DNA from: Isoetes taiwanensis
Taxonomy: Eukaryota; Streptophyta; Lycopodiopsida; Isoetales; Isoetaceae
Assembly: GCA_021234155.1 (NCBI GenBank)
Contig: JAJEKV010000041.1
Location: 8,690,917-8,754,916 of the forward strand
Length of the DNA: 64,000 bases
Direction of reading: 5' to 3'
A model generated the notes under the pieces. It saw only the letters and a program-made list of their open reading frames with translations, searched no databases and was not told where the DNA came from. Below, piece after piece: positions 1 to 11,914 of the stretch (position 1 is the stretch's first letter; each line of letters starts with the position of its first letter). Position numbers and translations under genes: made by a program.

Positions 1-583
1 GATGTCTTGTCATGATGAAATGTCTGTGGTCATGAAGTGCCTATGGTTAGGAGCAGCAGACTACCTTGTAAAGCCGCTGCGGGTCAACGAACTGCTCAAT
101 TTGTGGACACACATGTGGAGACAGAGGGGCATGGTATGCATGGATTTCTTGACATATATTAGAAAATGCCACAAAGTGGGTGCTTTTTTCGGCTTTGTTT
201 GTACTAACTTTGGGTAATGTGATAGTTGGGCCTGACAGGCAAAGACTTTTTTGTCTCAGACACTAGTGAATCTAACACTGTCAGCACCAGCACCAACTTG
301 TTTTCGGATGATAGTAATGACAAGAAGCTTAACATGTCAAATGAATGTGCAAGCTATTATGAACCACAGGTGGGTGCTTTCTGTTGGTTAAATGTGTCTT
401 ATTGTGCAGTCAGTTATTGTAATGGCTAAATGCATATCATTGCTCTTTTTCTTGATTGGGTGTTATGATTGCATTTTACAGCTCGATTCTGTGTGCCTGA
501 AGGCTCATAGCTTCTATCGAGACCTTCTGAAGAATATAGACAAGAAGACCTATGCCAGCGATCTTCACTACCCAAAACAAAAG
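1..583 (+). pseudogene. TOC1: TOC1/PRR1-like clock response-regulator fragment
   Basis: Three phase-0 exon-like blocks. Block 1 (1-133, cut by the window edge) encodes the C-terminal part of a receiver domain, with DEMSVVMKCLWLGAADYLVK and then NELLNLWTHMWRQRGM, typical of TOC1/APRR1; it ends at a GTATGC donor. Block 2 (226-369, after ATAG) reads LGLTGKDFF and then NLFSDDSNDKK, matching the acidic linker that follows the receiver in TOC1. Block 3 (482-583, AG to GT) encodes LDSVCLKAHSFYRDLLKNID, which I do not recognise. TOC1 proteins act in the nucleus as transcriptional repressors of the circadian clock and carry a C-terminal CCT domain. No CCT domain is visible before the next fragment, an alternative oxidase exon, so this looks like a remnant rather than a gene running on. 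An intact gene extending left of the window is possible only if block 3 and what follows are intronic. Confidence 0.72.
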
Positions 584-1492
584 GTGTGCTATTAATGTTA
601 TTGTCTGTATTTTAAACTTGTAAGTGGTTGTTCATTAGCTATTTCTTTAGCTTTATTTTATAAGCCCATATTGATGCCATTCCACAGTTTGGAATCACAC
701 GAAATATTAGAGGAAGCTTATTAACAATATACCTTTACTTGTATGTGAACTAGTGGTCCAGGATGAGGCCATTTGGAACGAGAGCCATTTCAAGTCATTG
801 ACAATTGAGGATCAAATAAGCACTTTATATGCCCTTTTGAAAACTAGCAGCAAAAGTTTACTTTTAAGATGTTCTTGCTGTTTATGTGCAAGAAGTTCCA
901 TGTTGGGCCATTCCTAACTAGTTTTCGTAGCATCCACGTTATAAGTCTTTTGCATGTGGCAAATAAGGATGTTTGCAACATCAAAGTCAAGTCAAGCAGA
1001 AAGTTGATTCCAGCAATATTGACATTAGAATTGCTTGTCACATTTCCATGTTGAACCTTTAATTGGCCATCTACAAAAACTTAATTGGCTGGGATTGGGT
1101 TAAGCTACAAAATTTGATCTTCTATTTAGCACATTTTGTAACTCAATTGAATAAATGGGCAAAGAATTACTAATCTCTATATGGAGCTTGCTTTCCTTGG
1201 GGTGCAGTTGATAGAACCATTCATTGCAGAATTGAGAAATCAAATTACCTAGATTTTTATGAGAAAGCAGGAGCCACTTCTCTGGCATATCCCTGTTTAT
1301 CTGTTAGAAGTGCTTAGAAGCATTTTCTGTATCGTAGTTCTTCGGAAGGAAATGAACAAGAGCATTTTTTATAAACGATAGATCTTTTTTGGACAATACT
1401 AGGTGTTAAAAAAATCAGGCCAATTTATGTTTTTCCTACTCGCAAGCCTACTCTTTTATGTTAGAAATGTCTGAAATGAGCTATGGCTGCAG
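584..1492. other. AT-rich spacer between TOC1-like and AOX fragments
   Basis: No exon with recognisable protein similarity on either strand. The composition is intron-like, and the stretch ends in a pyrimidine-poor TATGGCTGCAG acceptor of the alternative oxidase exon. Confidence 0.5.
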
Positions 1493-1980
1493 GAACGTTA
1501 TGGCTGCAGAGCCATGATGCTTGAGGCAGTAGCTGCAGTTCCAGGAATGGTAAGTGGCATGATTTTGCACTGCAGATCCTTAAGAAAATTTGAGCACAAT
1601 GGAGGATGGATTAAAGTCCTGTTAGAAGAGGCAGGAAATGAAAGAATGCATCTCATGACCTTCATGGAAGTGTCTGAGCCAAAATGGTATGAAAGGGCCC
1701 TTGTGTTTACAACAGGGAGTTTTCTTCAATGCCTACTTCCTGTTGTATTTCGTGTCTCCGCCCATTGCGCATACGATGGTTGGATATCTGGAAGAAGAAG
1801 CCATCTATTCTTATACTCAGTTCTTGAAGGAAATTGACAAGGGCAATGTTGAGAATGTTCCTGCTTCTGCCATAGCAATTGACTACTGGAGGCTACCTGC
1901 TGATGCTACTCTTCGAGATGTGGTTACTGTTGTTCGTGCAGATGAGGCTCACCATAGAGATGTCAACCATTTTGGATCTG
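1493..1980 (+). pseudogene. AOX: Alternative oxidase (AOX) exon, frameshifted
   Basis: Alternative oxidase is the mitochondrial inner-membrane di-iron ubiquinol oxidase that bypasses complexes III and IV. The exon starts after an AG acceptor with [19 protein letters not shown], continues through [12 protein letters not shown], and ends at a GTAAGA donor after DVNHFGS. All six di-iron ligands are present: the Glu of LEA, Glu and His of NERMH, Glu of LEEEA, and Glu and His of RADEAHH. The reading frame shifts at about 1712-1718, between ALVFT and QGVFFNAYF, so it cannot make the protein as it stands. The 5' exons (transit peptide) and the last exon (HYQG region) are absent nearby. It sits on the same strand as the TOC1-like fragment upstream and the R repeat downstream. 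Family assignment is essentially certain; whether the frameshift is biological or a base-call error is not. Confidence 0.95.
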
Positions 1981-2792
1981 TAAGAAAACAACCGCAAAAT
2001 TTTAGGAACAAAAAACCAAAAAAGCAAAGCCATTCATACACTTCGATGCAACTTATTACACTAAAGCTTCCGTGCCAAAAGGAAAAGATGGGGAAAAGAT
2101 GAAGACGAACAAGGACAATAGAAAAAAACGAGGAAATTCATAAACTAGAGAGATTGTTCCACGGTAATCCGTCCTTACAAATAGCTATAACTAAAGACAA
2201 ATAAAGAATAAAGAAGAAACGCCTTATTTTGGTACTACATAAAAGTGTTCGAAGTAGTCTAACATATAATTTTATTTGTAGGAAGAGTTCTTTGGTGTTG
2301 TCATTGACTGTCTTATAAAACGCTCTTAAGACACTCATTGACTAGGTATTTCAAATTCTTTGCTTTTCTATGGCATGAACTTTTTAAATCTAAAAGTAGA
2401 ATGTTTGCCTATGCTTTGTGACAATGAACTTTATGTTTCCAGCTGAACAAATTCAAAATTGTATTTTGCATTGATGTTCCAAATACAAATAGACAACAAA
2501 CATTTGAATTTTTTTCTTCTCAATGATCTGCCATGTGTAAGCCAGGGTACAATTTCTCTGTGGACCAATATGTGGCCATGGCATGTAGAGAGGTTTCTTG
2601 ATGTTGTCATTGACTGGCTGGGCAGAGGGCAATTTTTCAGGTACAAAACTTTATCTAGCAAGGTTGTAATTGGTTACGCGTCATTCAGATTTTTTACCAG
2701 TGAAATTTTAAAATTTATTATTGTGGTTGTTTATAGTTGATTTTATGCTTCTTTATTTATCTTTTAATAAAAATAACATTCCCCATAAATTT
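1981..2792. other. Spacer after AOX exon
   Basis: No gene recognised. Two short similar pieces occur about 306 bp apart: a GTTGTCATTGACTG word at 2297 and again at 2603. They may be the remains of an old duplication. Confidence 0.4.
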
Positions 2793-2955
2793 TAGTGAGC
2801 TTCATTGAATGGTTAGGCAAAGAATTTAGCTTAAAACTTCATGACTCTAGACCAGATGCATACTGTCATTTGTGCCATTCTTAATCTTGGATTTTGTTCT
2901 CAGATGCTCATAAACCGTAGTTCGTAGACCCAATGATAAAAGTCCATGGTCTTTC
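2793..2955 (+). repeat. Dispersed repeat R, partial copy 1
   Basis: Contains the sub-block with GAGCTTCATTGAATGG, then TTTAGCTTAAAACTTCATGA, then a TCTTGGATTTTGTTCTCAGA segment, in the same order as the fuller copies near 3.2-3.7, 8.4-9.1 and 55.9-56.1 kb. It lacks the terminal ACTTG-(TA)n. Confidence 0.7.
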
Positions 2956-3149
2956 TTGATAAAATTTTCACCGAGAATGTGATGGTGATATTATTTTTGT
3001 TACAGACTGCCTTCCATTCACAAACATTCTCTGATTGCACCTAAAGTTAGGATTCAAGATAGTGGGGATTTTGATGGACTCCATGTATTTGTTCCGCAAT
3101 CAGTGAAAACTAGAGCAAAAGTATCAGAGTTATTACCTTTACAAAGCCA

Positions 3150-3691
3150 ATTTCTCATACAACAATGTCTCAAATGATGATGTGGAATGCAAGAGATGTA
3201 CCAATTCCACCATTATGGATTGGAAAACAAACTTTCAGCATGGCACTTCCACTGGCATTGAATCATTCATATTCTGTGGACGAAGAAGTTCTAATGAATA
3301 GTGGTGAACTTTTGACTACTAGAAGTTCTAATAAACAATGGTGAGCTTCATCTAATGGCTATCAGGCAAGGGATTTGGCTTAAATATCATTAGTTTGGGT
3401 TAGATGGATACTTCCATTTGCGTAATATGACATACCATATAAATTAACTGTTATGATACTTGAATTCGACCTGAGCAAACAAAACTTTGGGATTTATCTA
3501 TGACTATATGTTAGGAGAAAGGCTACCAAATTATATGAAACTATATGGCAATGTCGACCGATCCAACTTCCACTATGAGTTCTTCTAACTTAATTCTTGA
3601 CACTCAACTTTAGTTGATCCTTTTAAGCTTGGATTTTACTCTCAAATCTTTGTAAACCATGGCTTACACCCATTGATAGTACAAAGACTTG
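3150..3691 (+). repeat. Dispersed repeat R, copy 2, ending ACTTG before (TA)n
   Basis: A moderately diverged copy of the repeat seen at 8440-9123. The first half retains an open frame: MALPLALNHSYSVDEEVLMN, then SGELLTTRSSNKQW and a stop. In copy 3 the same frame reads MALPTTLDVFYSVDEIVLVN and continues past the stop. The 3' end reads GATAGTACAAAGACTTG directly followed by (TA)n. I do not recognise the encoded peptide. The module looks like the fixed 3' end of a mobile segment whose internal cargo varies. Confidence 0.75.
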
Positions 3692-3945
3692 TATATATAT
3701 ATATATCTCTTATATATATACAATTATATTTGTGTGTAGATGTGTGTAGACATTTTGATCTCGGCCGTCCATCTCAGATCTGGACGGCCCACGTGAAGCC
3801 CCCAAATAAGCCACCTCAAATGACCCCTTTATTTGGGGCTTTTGATCTAGGCCCTAGAATGTGCTAGATCAATGGCTTATATTTAATCGCCCATATTAAA
3901 TGTAATAATTAATGCCAACCGAGTGGCAAGAACCTATAGTTACAA
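3692..3945 (+). repeat. (TA)n junction plus 5' module S, copy 1
   Basis: (TA)n at 3692-3706 is followed by TCTCTTATATATATACAATT and, about 50 bp on, by a CTCGGCCGTCCATCTCAGAT hairpin block (inverted arms GGCCGTCC and GGACGGCC) and a CCCTTTATTTGGGGCTT block. The same series recurs at 42524-42880, just upstream of the AGT2 fragment. A looser version (CTCGGCCGTTCA, GAATGTGCTAG, ATTAATGCC) begins every unit C copy. The module lies about 200 bp upstream of the HSC70 start codon. Confidence 0.7.
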
Positions 3946-4132
3946 ATCTCGAGAGAAAGTCTTTGAGATGTTTCGGCAAAAAATATCTTTGAGATATCTG
4001 ATTTCTTCAAGCCCTGACTGCTCTGCTCTGTTCGATAACCCATTCATACTCGATCCACTCCTCCGGCCAAGTTAGGCTTGGGATCTTGTGTTTTTTGTCA
4101 AAAATCCGTCTGTTTTTTCTTAGATCTTGGAG

Positions 4133-4247
4133 ATGGCCGGAAAGGGTGAAGGCCCTGCCATTGGTATCGATCTTGGTACTACCTATTCTTGCGTCGGAGT
4201 TTGGCAAAGATGATCGTGTTGAGATCATCGCAAATGACAAGGGTAAC
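4133..4247 (+). pseudogene. HSP70: Cytosolic HSC70 first exon, frameshifted
   Basis: HSP70/HSC70 proteins are ATP-dependent cytosolic chaperones. The exon opens with MAGKGEGPAIGIDLGTTYSC, the standard plant HSC70 N-terminus containing the first phosphate-binding motif IDLGTTYSCVGVW. One base too many (or two too few) at 4208-4212 shifts the frame after VWQ. The continuation DDRVEIIANDKGN is in the next frame and runs to about 4247, close to the usual first intron of plant HSC70 genes. The 130 bp upstream is GC-richer and pyrimidine-rich, like a native 5' leader, so leader and exon may have been copied together. No other HSP70 exon is present in the following kilobases. Confidence 0.92.
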
Positions 4248-4259
4248 GTGTTAGGCATC

Positions 4260-7200
4260 CGCCGTTGCTTTCAGGGCTTCCTATTTCTTCGCATAAATGT
4301 CTTCTTAGATTCGCCCATGTTCATTCTCGCTTGGTATTTTCTTTTACCGTAGCATTGCACCTGTATTCAATTGATCCTTCATATGATCTACTTCTAAACG
4401 TGAGAAACCGAGAGCATCGCCAAGATCGAGAGGTCTTTGGTACGACCGTCTGTGCACGATTTGCGTAGAGATAATGCAACAATGTATTTTATAAGTTAAG
4501 AATGGTTTGTTTTATGAAAGGGCAAATGCCAGACATGATTCTTAAGCTTGTGTTGCAGGTAATTAATTGCCGAGGGCTCTTGGTTGATGCATGCTTTTAT
4601 GCATGAAGAACCACAAACAGGTCCCTTATTGAATCGATTTCGAACGCTTATCCTTTTTGGATTTGCATTCCATCTATGTGCGATGATTTGGCGATGTTTT
4701 TGAGCTACCCTTTTATGCATGATGCCGTAGTGCTTATGCCCTGCTTCAGATCACTTACGGCCTCTCCTTTTTATTCTGGCGTCATTCACAGCCATGATTG
4801 GCAGACATAGCTGTGGTAAGCTTTTTGTTGATCTAACAAGGCAAATGCTTTCGAAGCTTGCAAATCAGCTATACATGTTCCGCTTTCTGGCGTCCTTTGA
4901 AACAAACATATGGTTAACCCGAAGAAGTACGATATTTTGCTTCGGATCTTCCGTGGATCCAAGACTGCTCTACAAGCCGACAATGGTTTCCTTCTTGGGC
5001 ATTGGTTAGAGAATGCGAAGCAGGTAGCAACGTCTCAAAACGAAATGGAACTGGTATTTAGTTTTCCACAATGTTTATTGCCTTTTTGTCCCTTCGATTT
5101 GTCTCTTGTTTGGCAATTAGCCCAATCCCCGATAATGTTTGCATTTCCCCGCATATTGTGCTAACTCGGTATTAACCCTTTTTGCGGGCAAAATCCTTCT
5201 GCGGGTTCAACTGGTGGTAATTTGAAGGCCAAATGCACGTGGTTACATGCGCGAATGTGATCACGCATCATTTGTTTCATCAATAAAGAGATTTGTTTTG
5301 TCAATAAGGGGGTCGATGCACATAATGGGTCGTGGTCTTATCTTCTTGATTGTTGCGATTCGTCAAAAAATCCAGCTTCAAGCTTGTTAGAATCCGAAGC
5401 ATGAGCGTGTCGAAAGCTAATACCGTGGCTACATGGATTTCATGTTCACCCTTCAAGAGACACGACAAAGATATGCCTTTCTCTTTTGGTTAAAACTCAA
5501 TTTCTAATCTTGAGAGCTTAGCGTAAGGTAATCATTTTGCGTGTTTTCAGATTGTTGAAAGAGTTTAAAACCAAGAGTTGCTTGCTTCGAACTTTGACAA
5601 TGCTTATGAGGATGCACATAAAAATGAAAATAAGTCAATATGGCATTACACTCATATCTCCCTTCATATCGCTCATGCTAGAGGAGATAATCGTATGTAA
5701 TTGTATCTGCTAAAATAAGTATCCCAAATTGACTTCGCCACTTCTACCTTAGCGGATAAGGTCCGGCTTTCATATAGGAACATAATTTGGCTTATGACTT
5801 CATGTCTGCTTACCAAACAATGTAGATTTCGCAAATAAGCAATGTAAGAAGTGCCAGAAGGCACTATTTAAATCTTTATGCATGTGTGTTCCTGTTCTTC
5901 AATTAGTTTAATTATTTGGAGAATCTTTTAGTTAGGTATTTTTATCATTATTATTCCTGTAATTTGATAATTGTATTTTACAAGAACATTTTTTTTCTAG
6001 ATTCGACGTTGGGATTACTCGGAGGGCAGCTTGCTGGATACTTTTGACGTGGCAAACGTGGTCAGTCTGTTGTGTCCACTTTTCCTGCATGTATGTCTTG
6101 CTATCTGTTTTCTCTGTTTTTGTTGTGAAGCTTATTTGGACTAATGGGCAGAATGAGGCAACAGATGGCCTTGTTGGTGGAGTTCATTATGTCTAGAGTC
6201 CCATGCAGTTTTAGGCATTGCTACAAGCCAGATGTAACATACTGTTGCAGCAATCATTGGGGGGTACATATTCTATCCCTGGAAAAAAAAAGTGGTCTTT
6301 TATTTTATTGTTGGAAACTTAGGTTGTAGCTGGACTATGTAGTTCGCTTCACGTAATTCATTCTCCTTTCTGATTTTCAATTCTTTAAGTGGAAGTGAAA
6401 CCGAACTGGACACTTCTCCCTTACCTGTCTTTAGAAATGAATGGAGCCCTGGGGCTGTCTTTTGTATGAAGCTTTTTCAGTCTCATTTTGGATGCGAGCA
6501 TCGGACCCAACAAATATGGCTGCTTTTAAGTAGTGTATGCGTTAACATCTTGTGTTTACTGCCAATTCCAGAGAATTTAACTATTTTCACCTTCTTTGTG
6601 AAATCATCTTGTGTTTACTGCCAATTCCAGAGAATTTAACTATTTTCACCTTCTTTGTGAAATCCCTGTGCGTATAGCTACTATACTCGTAGTCTTTGAG
6701 CCATTTTTGAATCTTTGTGGCTATTTTGATTAATTTGAAATGGGCTGCGTGTTTTATGGAGTTCTGCTACTTCGATGTGATATTGGAACAAAGAAAATAT
6801 GTTTATGAATGTAATATTTCTTCACACTAAGATGATGCATGGTTCTCTAGACAATTATTTTAGAAAAAATTTGTCCAACTAGCCTGCAGTTTGATCAACA
6901 TGGGAATTTATGGGTAGTTGCTAGTGCAGCTGAAACAATGGTCATTGACAATTTTGGGCACCCTCTTGTGCTTGGCCAGTCCCTTTGTTTTGTGTATTTG
7001 GAATTTTGTTGACCGAGCACAATAAGCTTTTGACTGTGGCAGTTGGTCATTATCTTCCTCACAATCTTACACTCTAATAATGAATGAAAAATTGTTTCAC
7101 CATCTTACACTCTAATAATGAATGAAAATTTGTTTCATTGTTAATACAACCGAGGCAGAGAGAGCAGAGCACTACCATATTTAGCTTTTCTAGAATTCAG

Positions 7201-8424
7201 GTAGCTACATCGTGGTTTTGAATACCAGCGTTGCAATTTTTTAACACTTGTGAAAACTTGATTTGGGCAACCAGCCGTAAATGCATGATCTGACAATTCC
7301 ACTCAAAACATTTTGCATCGTTAAATGGCAATCGAAAATAATGTTCAAAGATTTGGAATTAATCCAAAACCATTTTGCAAACTAAAATAATGTTGAAAGA
7401 TTTGCAAGTAACATAAAATCATTTTGCTTTGGGCCTTGGTTGGCGCCTTTTGATTGGCTCAAAGAATATAAAAAGGAGCAAAATACCCTTCTTGCTTCCA
7501 GAAGAATGGTGCTTACTGGGTCTAGCATGAGGGTGGCAGCGGCCAGAAAGGCCACAGTAAGCTCTCAGCCTCTCAATTGTATACCTTTGTCCTTTAGGGG
7601 AAGATTTTAATATGAGTGGATGCAAGAAGCGTTGCAACTCTAAGCTATTGATCAGGTCTTGAAGGGCGCCTGCAATTTGATAGCTCATTGAGTTGTGCAA
7701 CCGTTTAACACTAGCCCAATGAGTCATATGTTGAAGGGTTTTCAATAGTCAGAGTTTTGGATTGCAAATAACAAAGTTTTAACGGTGGATGCCATCGCAA
7801 TGCGAGGTGTTGAATGAAAACCTTTTTCTCTTGCTTCTCAATCCCATTATGCAAGTTAATCCAAGGCAAAAGCATACACCATCATATGGATAATACTATA
7901 CCTACTTTAAATGTATTATCATTGCATAAAGTAGGTCCAGCTGTTGTAATTCTGGTTGCAGATGAACAAGAGGATGTTATTCTTTCTTCAAAAGGGAGCC
8001 AATTTAGTAGCATATCCTTGTTATCCACCATTCACTCAATTCAACTAACAAAATTTTCTTGAGATGGGTTCTATGATTTTGAACCCGATATTTTGCATCC
8101 AACTCCGAAAAAATGTTGCATGATAATCGTTGAAACCTAGAGTTTTCGTGATCCAACTTCTATGCTATTTTTGAATTATGCAAATCACTGGAGGTGAAGA
8201 GCTTCAAAATCATTCACAAAACCAAATAACTAAATAGATCGAGATGAAAATGGAAAAACCTTTCATTCAGGGGATATTAAAAGAAGTTATTTAGGGAAGC
8301 CCTTTTAGCAGAGTAAAATCCTTTGTTTAACATTTTCAATTGAAGAAATTATTTAGGGAAGTTCTTTAAGCACATGGGATTCAATCATGCATAAAGTTTT
8401 GGCATTAAACACTCCATTGATATT
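4260..8424. other. Gene-poor interior of segment two
   Basis: No recognisable gene. An exon-like piece with an AG acceptor and GT donor at about 6001-6060 reads IRRWDYSEGSLLDTFDVANV. A second open stretch near 4910-5055 reads NPKKYDILLRIFRGSKTALQ. A minus-strand open frame at 7419-7745 contains PKGQRYTIERLRAYCGLSG. None matches a family I know, and all are low-confidence gene remnants. Short tandem duplications are listed separately. Confidence 0.35.
6546..6663. repeat. 59-bp perfect tandem duplication
   Basis: The 59-bp block beginning CATCTTGTGTTTACTGCC is immediately repeated once. A similar short duplication of a TTACACTCTAATAATGAATG block occurs at about 7067-7140. Confidence 0.9.
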
Positions 8425-8439
8425 ATGAATATTGCGGAC

Positions 8440-9123
8440 CACACCAATTCATGGTTCAAGTCAACGCCGTCTCAAATAATGTTGCGAGTCCAAACATGGT
8501 TCAAGTCAACGTCGTCTCAAATAATGTTGCAGAGTCCAAGAGAATCGAAATTCCAAAGAATTTTGAATATTCCAAAAGGAGGTCCATTACAGACTAGGAA
8601 ACAAGTTTTTACCATGGCACTTCCGACAACATTGGATGTTTTTTATTCTGTAGATGAAATAGTTCTAGTAAATAGTGTTGAACTTCTAACTGCTAGAAGT
8701 TCTAATAAACAATGGAGAGCTTCATTGAATGGCTATCAGGCAAGGCATTTAGCTTCAAACTTCATGATTTTGGACTAGATACAGACTCCCATTTGTGCGA
8801 CAGGATAGTTGAGATGATAAAGTCTCAAACAAGAAGAACGTTAAAGACACTAATACTTCACCATGTGATGCCAATGAATTAATGGATTATGATACTTAAA
8901 TTCGACTTGGACAAACAAAATTTGGGGGTTAACCTATGACTATAAACAGACTAAGAAGCTATACGAAACTATACGACAATGTTGAACGACCCAACTTCCA
9001 CTATGAATTCTTCTAACTTAATTTTTGACACTCAACTTTAGATACTAATATTTTTAAGCTTTGATTTTACTCCCAAATCTTCATAAACCATGGTAACAAA
9101 CCCACTTATAGTACAAATACTTG
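8440..9123 (+). repeat. Dispersed repeat R, copy 3, ending ACTTG before (TA)n
   Basis: The longest copy of R. It begins with a 45-bp tandem duplication (CATGGTTCAAGTCAACG at about 8450 and 8495), continues through the conserved open frame (8618-8778: MALPTTLDVFYSVDEIVLVN, then RSSNKQWRASLNGYQARHLA and a stop), and ends GTACAAATACTTG directly against (TA)n. The surrounding open frame runs 8425-8778 (117 codons). Conservation of frame between copies 2 and 3, with only substitutions over about 50 codons, suggests descent from a coding sequence, either an element protein or a captured exon. Confidence 0.75.
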
Positions 9124-9162
9124 TATATATATATATATATCTATAAATATAAATATATATTC
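9124..9162. repeat. (TA)n junction tract
   Basis: (TA)n interrupted as CTATAAATATAAATATATAT and followed by TCAATG. The same TAAATATAAATATATAT-TC pattern ends the junctions at about 11.91, 22.23 and 25.77 kb, each time next to a different unit. Confidence 0.85.
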
Positions 9163-9693
9163 AATGTCCACTGTTTGGTTCTTTTTTGGCCAAGTTTTAT
9201 CATGCAACAAGATTCTGTTGTACAAATATAAAAATGCATGTGCTTCTACTTTTGTGCGAATTCTACATGTTGGGAATAGCTGCTACACCAATGGTCCATT
9301 TTGGTATGGCATTTACTGGAATATACAATGCAAAAACAACATCTTTCAAGTAGTTTGGAGGATTCTTGCATCTATGGGGATACTTCAACAAGTATTCCAA
9401 CTTGGAGGATTCTTGCATCTATGAAGATACTTCAAAGCCTACAAGTATTTCTATCTGGAACCTTATGGCAATGACAAATGTAAGGTATGACATCTGCCTA
9501 ATATACTTAATGCACACATTTATTTGGAGAAAACTCGTTTATGCTTGTTGCTTGGGATATGCACATCTAGACAAGGTACATAGAGCCACTTTTTTATTTG
9601 CATCATGAGGAAGCCGTTACTAGGCACACTAGCCTAGCATTCTCCACATAATGTATTTGGGAAAGAAAATGTCCTCCTTTGGCCTACATTTTG

Positions 9694-9729
<36 letters not shown>

Positions 9730-10609
9730 CATGATACATGCATGGGCTCCATTGCTAGCCATTTTTGTTTGCATATATTTGCATTTGTCACGAGGATGAC
9801 TTCTTTCTTTTATCTTAGCAAGATAGCAAGGTTAAAAATGTTGTGCTCATATTTATGCCAAGTTAAAGAATGAGCTGGAAATGGTACATTTAAAGGTGGG
9901 TCCTTGTTTATGTAGAGCATGTTTGCCATTTGGCACTTTCGCCATAAATGACCTTGCGGCTTTAATTTTGCCGCTTTCTAAAAGTTGCGAGATTGAAGAC
10001 TCATGTGACATTCAAAAAGAAAAAAAAGGTATGTCTAATCCGATGGAGGATTTTGACATGCGGCCAAAAGGCAACATTAAGCGTTCGTGTTTTTGAACAA
10101 CCCTTGCATTTTGAATTTGTTGCCCTTACAAAATGTTTTAGGGCTTGTTGGCTTAACGGAATAAGGCGCCGCTTCTCGGCGCAGCATGCTTCATCTGCTT
10201 CTCTGTGCGGGATGCTCTAAAGAAGGCCATGGTCCTAAACCGACTGTTGTTGTTTCTCCTCAAAGCACAAGTGCTTCCATCAGTCACACAAAGCATCTAT
10301 TTCTACTTGCTTTTGCATCTGGTTCTAAGTGAGACTCCAAAATCTCGCCGTGGCTGATTTCGTCTAAAGTCTTGGCCATATAGATATCCTGTTGCTGCAG
10401 ATGCATAATACTCCATTTTGGCACTTGCACCCTTTGGTTGTTGGATGTGAAATGCCTTGCTGTCAGCTGGAGATGCGTAAAACAGATTGCTACATATTGT
10501 TAACAGTTGATAACTGTGTTAGGGAGCATGCAATACTCCTAGTTATAGATTGCACAGAGATCCGAGCTCCATTGCTATTTGCTTGGACTTGATCTTCTAA
10601 TTTGTGAAG
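9163..10609. other. Segment three, left part: no gene recognised
   Basis: Contains an imperfect 47-bp tandem duplication at 9355-9450 (TTGGAGGATTCTTGCATCTA twice) and a 33-bp poly(A) at 9696-9728 that could be an old retroposon tail or a plain homopolymer. No exon with known similarity. Confidence 0.4.
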
Positions 10610-10688
10610 CTATACCGATGACAAGCGAATGCAACAAAGGATTGCAGCCATATTACAAGTTCATAATAAGCGACGGGCTCCAAAAAAG
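10610..10688 (+). pseudogene. Unidentified exon-like fragment (RMQQRIAAILQ)
   Basis: An AG acceptor at 10608-10609 and a GTCAGC donor after 10688 frame an open block reading YTDDKRMQQRIAAILQVHNK then RRAPKK. The charged, helix-prone composition looks like real protein. I do not recognise the family, and neighbouring exons are not visible. Confidence 0.3.
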
Positions 10689-11879
10689 GTCAGCCTTTCT
10701 ATATTCTTCTTTGCTCTGTCGTAGTACCATTTACCAGGATATACAAACTTAAGATATTACATCTGGTTTGAAGCTCAAAGCATATTGTAAGTTTTGTCCA
10801 ATGCGTATTTGTAGTTGTATTACTAAGCATGAACTCCATTGCTTTAAACATGTGCAAGTGCTGTCTATGGTTATGCACATTTAATTCTGGGCAAAACCTT
10901 ATTAGTTGTCATAAAATGCTCATCATTTTGGCACATACAAGCATATGTCTTTCTATTATGGCTCTGACTTGTTAAATATTTTTTATTCTTAATTTGATTC
11001 ATGTAAAACCAGCTGAGGTTCTACGTGCTGAACCATGTCCATTTGTCTTTGACAATGGGCATCAAGTTTTACTTTTATTAAATACCAGCTCTAAACATAG
11101 AACGGAGCAGGGTGAAGGGTGACGAACCGTGGTGTTCTATAGCTTACCTGACGTCCCTTGTCTAATTACCTTTTTCAAGCTAATTTTGACATGGTTGGAT
11201 GCAGGTAACCAGAACTCCACCTCCTTGAATTTTTGTTCAAATAGGATGGTACAAGGTTTTCTTCTTGGATCATGTCAAAACGTGATTCCAATTATTCAGA
11301 TAAGTATTCTCTACATTTTTTAATGTCTGGAAAGATTGCAGACAACGTGATTGCGAATTTTAACGCACTGCCTATTTTCTATTCTCTAAATGCAGAATAA
11401 GTTCATCTTATTATCGCCAATGGCTGGGCAGCCCAAAGCTAAAGGATGCATGTTACACTAAGACAAAGACATGTGCTGAAACCATTTAAATTGGTTTGGA
11501 ATTTGTTTTTCAATTTTTAATGTCTTTTGAATGCAATGGAAAATATAGCCTCCTACCATTTGCATTTGAATATAGGGTCTTCAAACTAAAACGTCCTGCA
11601 GTACTGCACTAGGCTTTTTAGTTTCTTACTAAATGTCTTCAAAAAGAGTGAAAGTTTTATTTCTCCTGTATATGCAACTTCTATGGAAGAGTATATGCAA
11701 CTTCTATGGAAGAGTATTATCATCTTTGAAGTATAACGACTTGTAGTGGTTCTCTATTATATAACGACCTGTCTTCTATTATAGTAATGTTTGCTACCAG
11801 TAGTGGTTCTCCAGGCCTCCCCGAGGTTTGACCTCGGGACTGATAAGTTCAAGGCTCTGGGAGTTTTGTACATACTGGC
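10689..11879. other. Segment three, right part: no gene recognised
   Basis: AT-rich DNA with a 24-bp tandem duplication near 11667-11715 (GTATATGCAACTTCTATGGA twice). It ends at the (TA)n tract beginning near 11879. Confidence 0.4.
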
Positions 11880-11914
11880 TATATATATATAAATATAAAT
11901 ATATAAATATATAT
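11880..11914. repeat. (TA)n junction tract
   Basis: (TA)n passing into AAATATAAATATATAAATAT and followed by TCAAAGG. It is a compound AT junction of the same form as those at 9.14, 22.2 and 25.8 kb. Confidence 0.85.

Noticed and set aside
9679-9873. ORF with a run of lysines
   Set aside because: It is the translation of a 33-bp poly(A) homopolymer.
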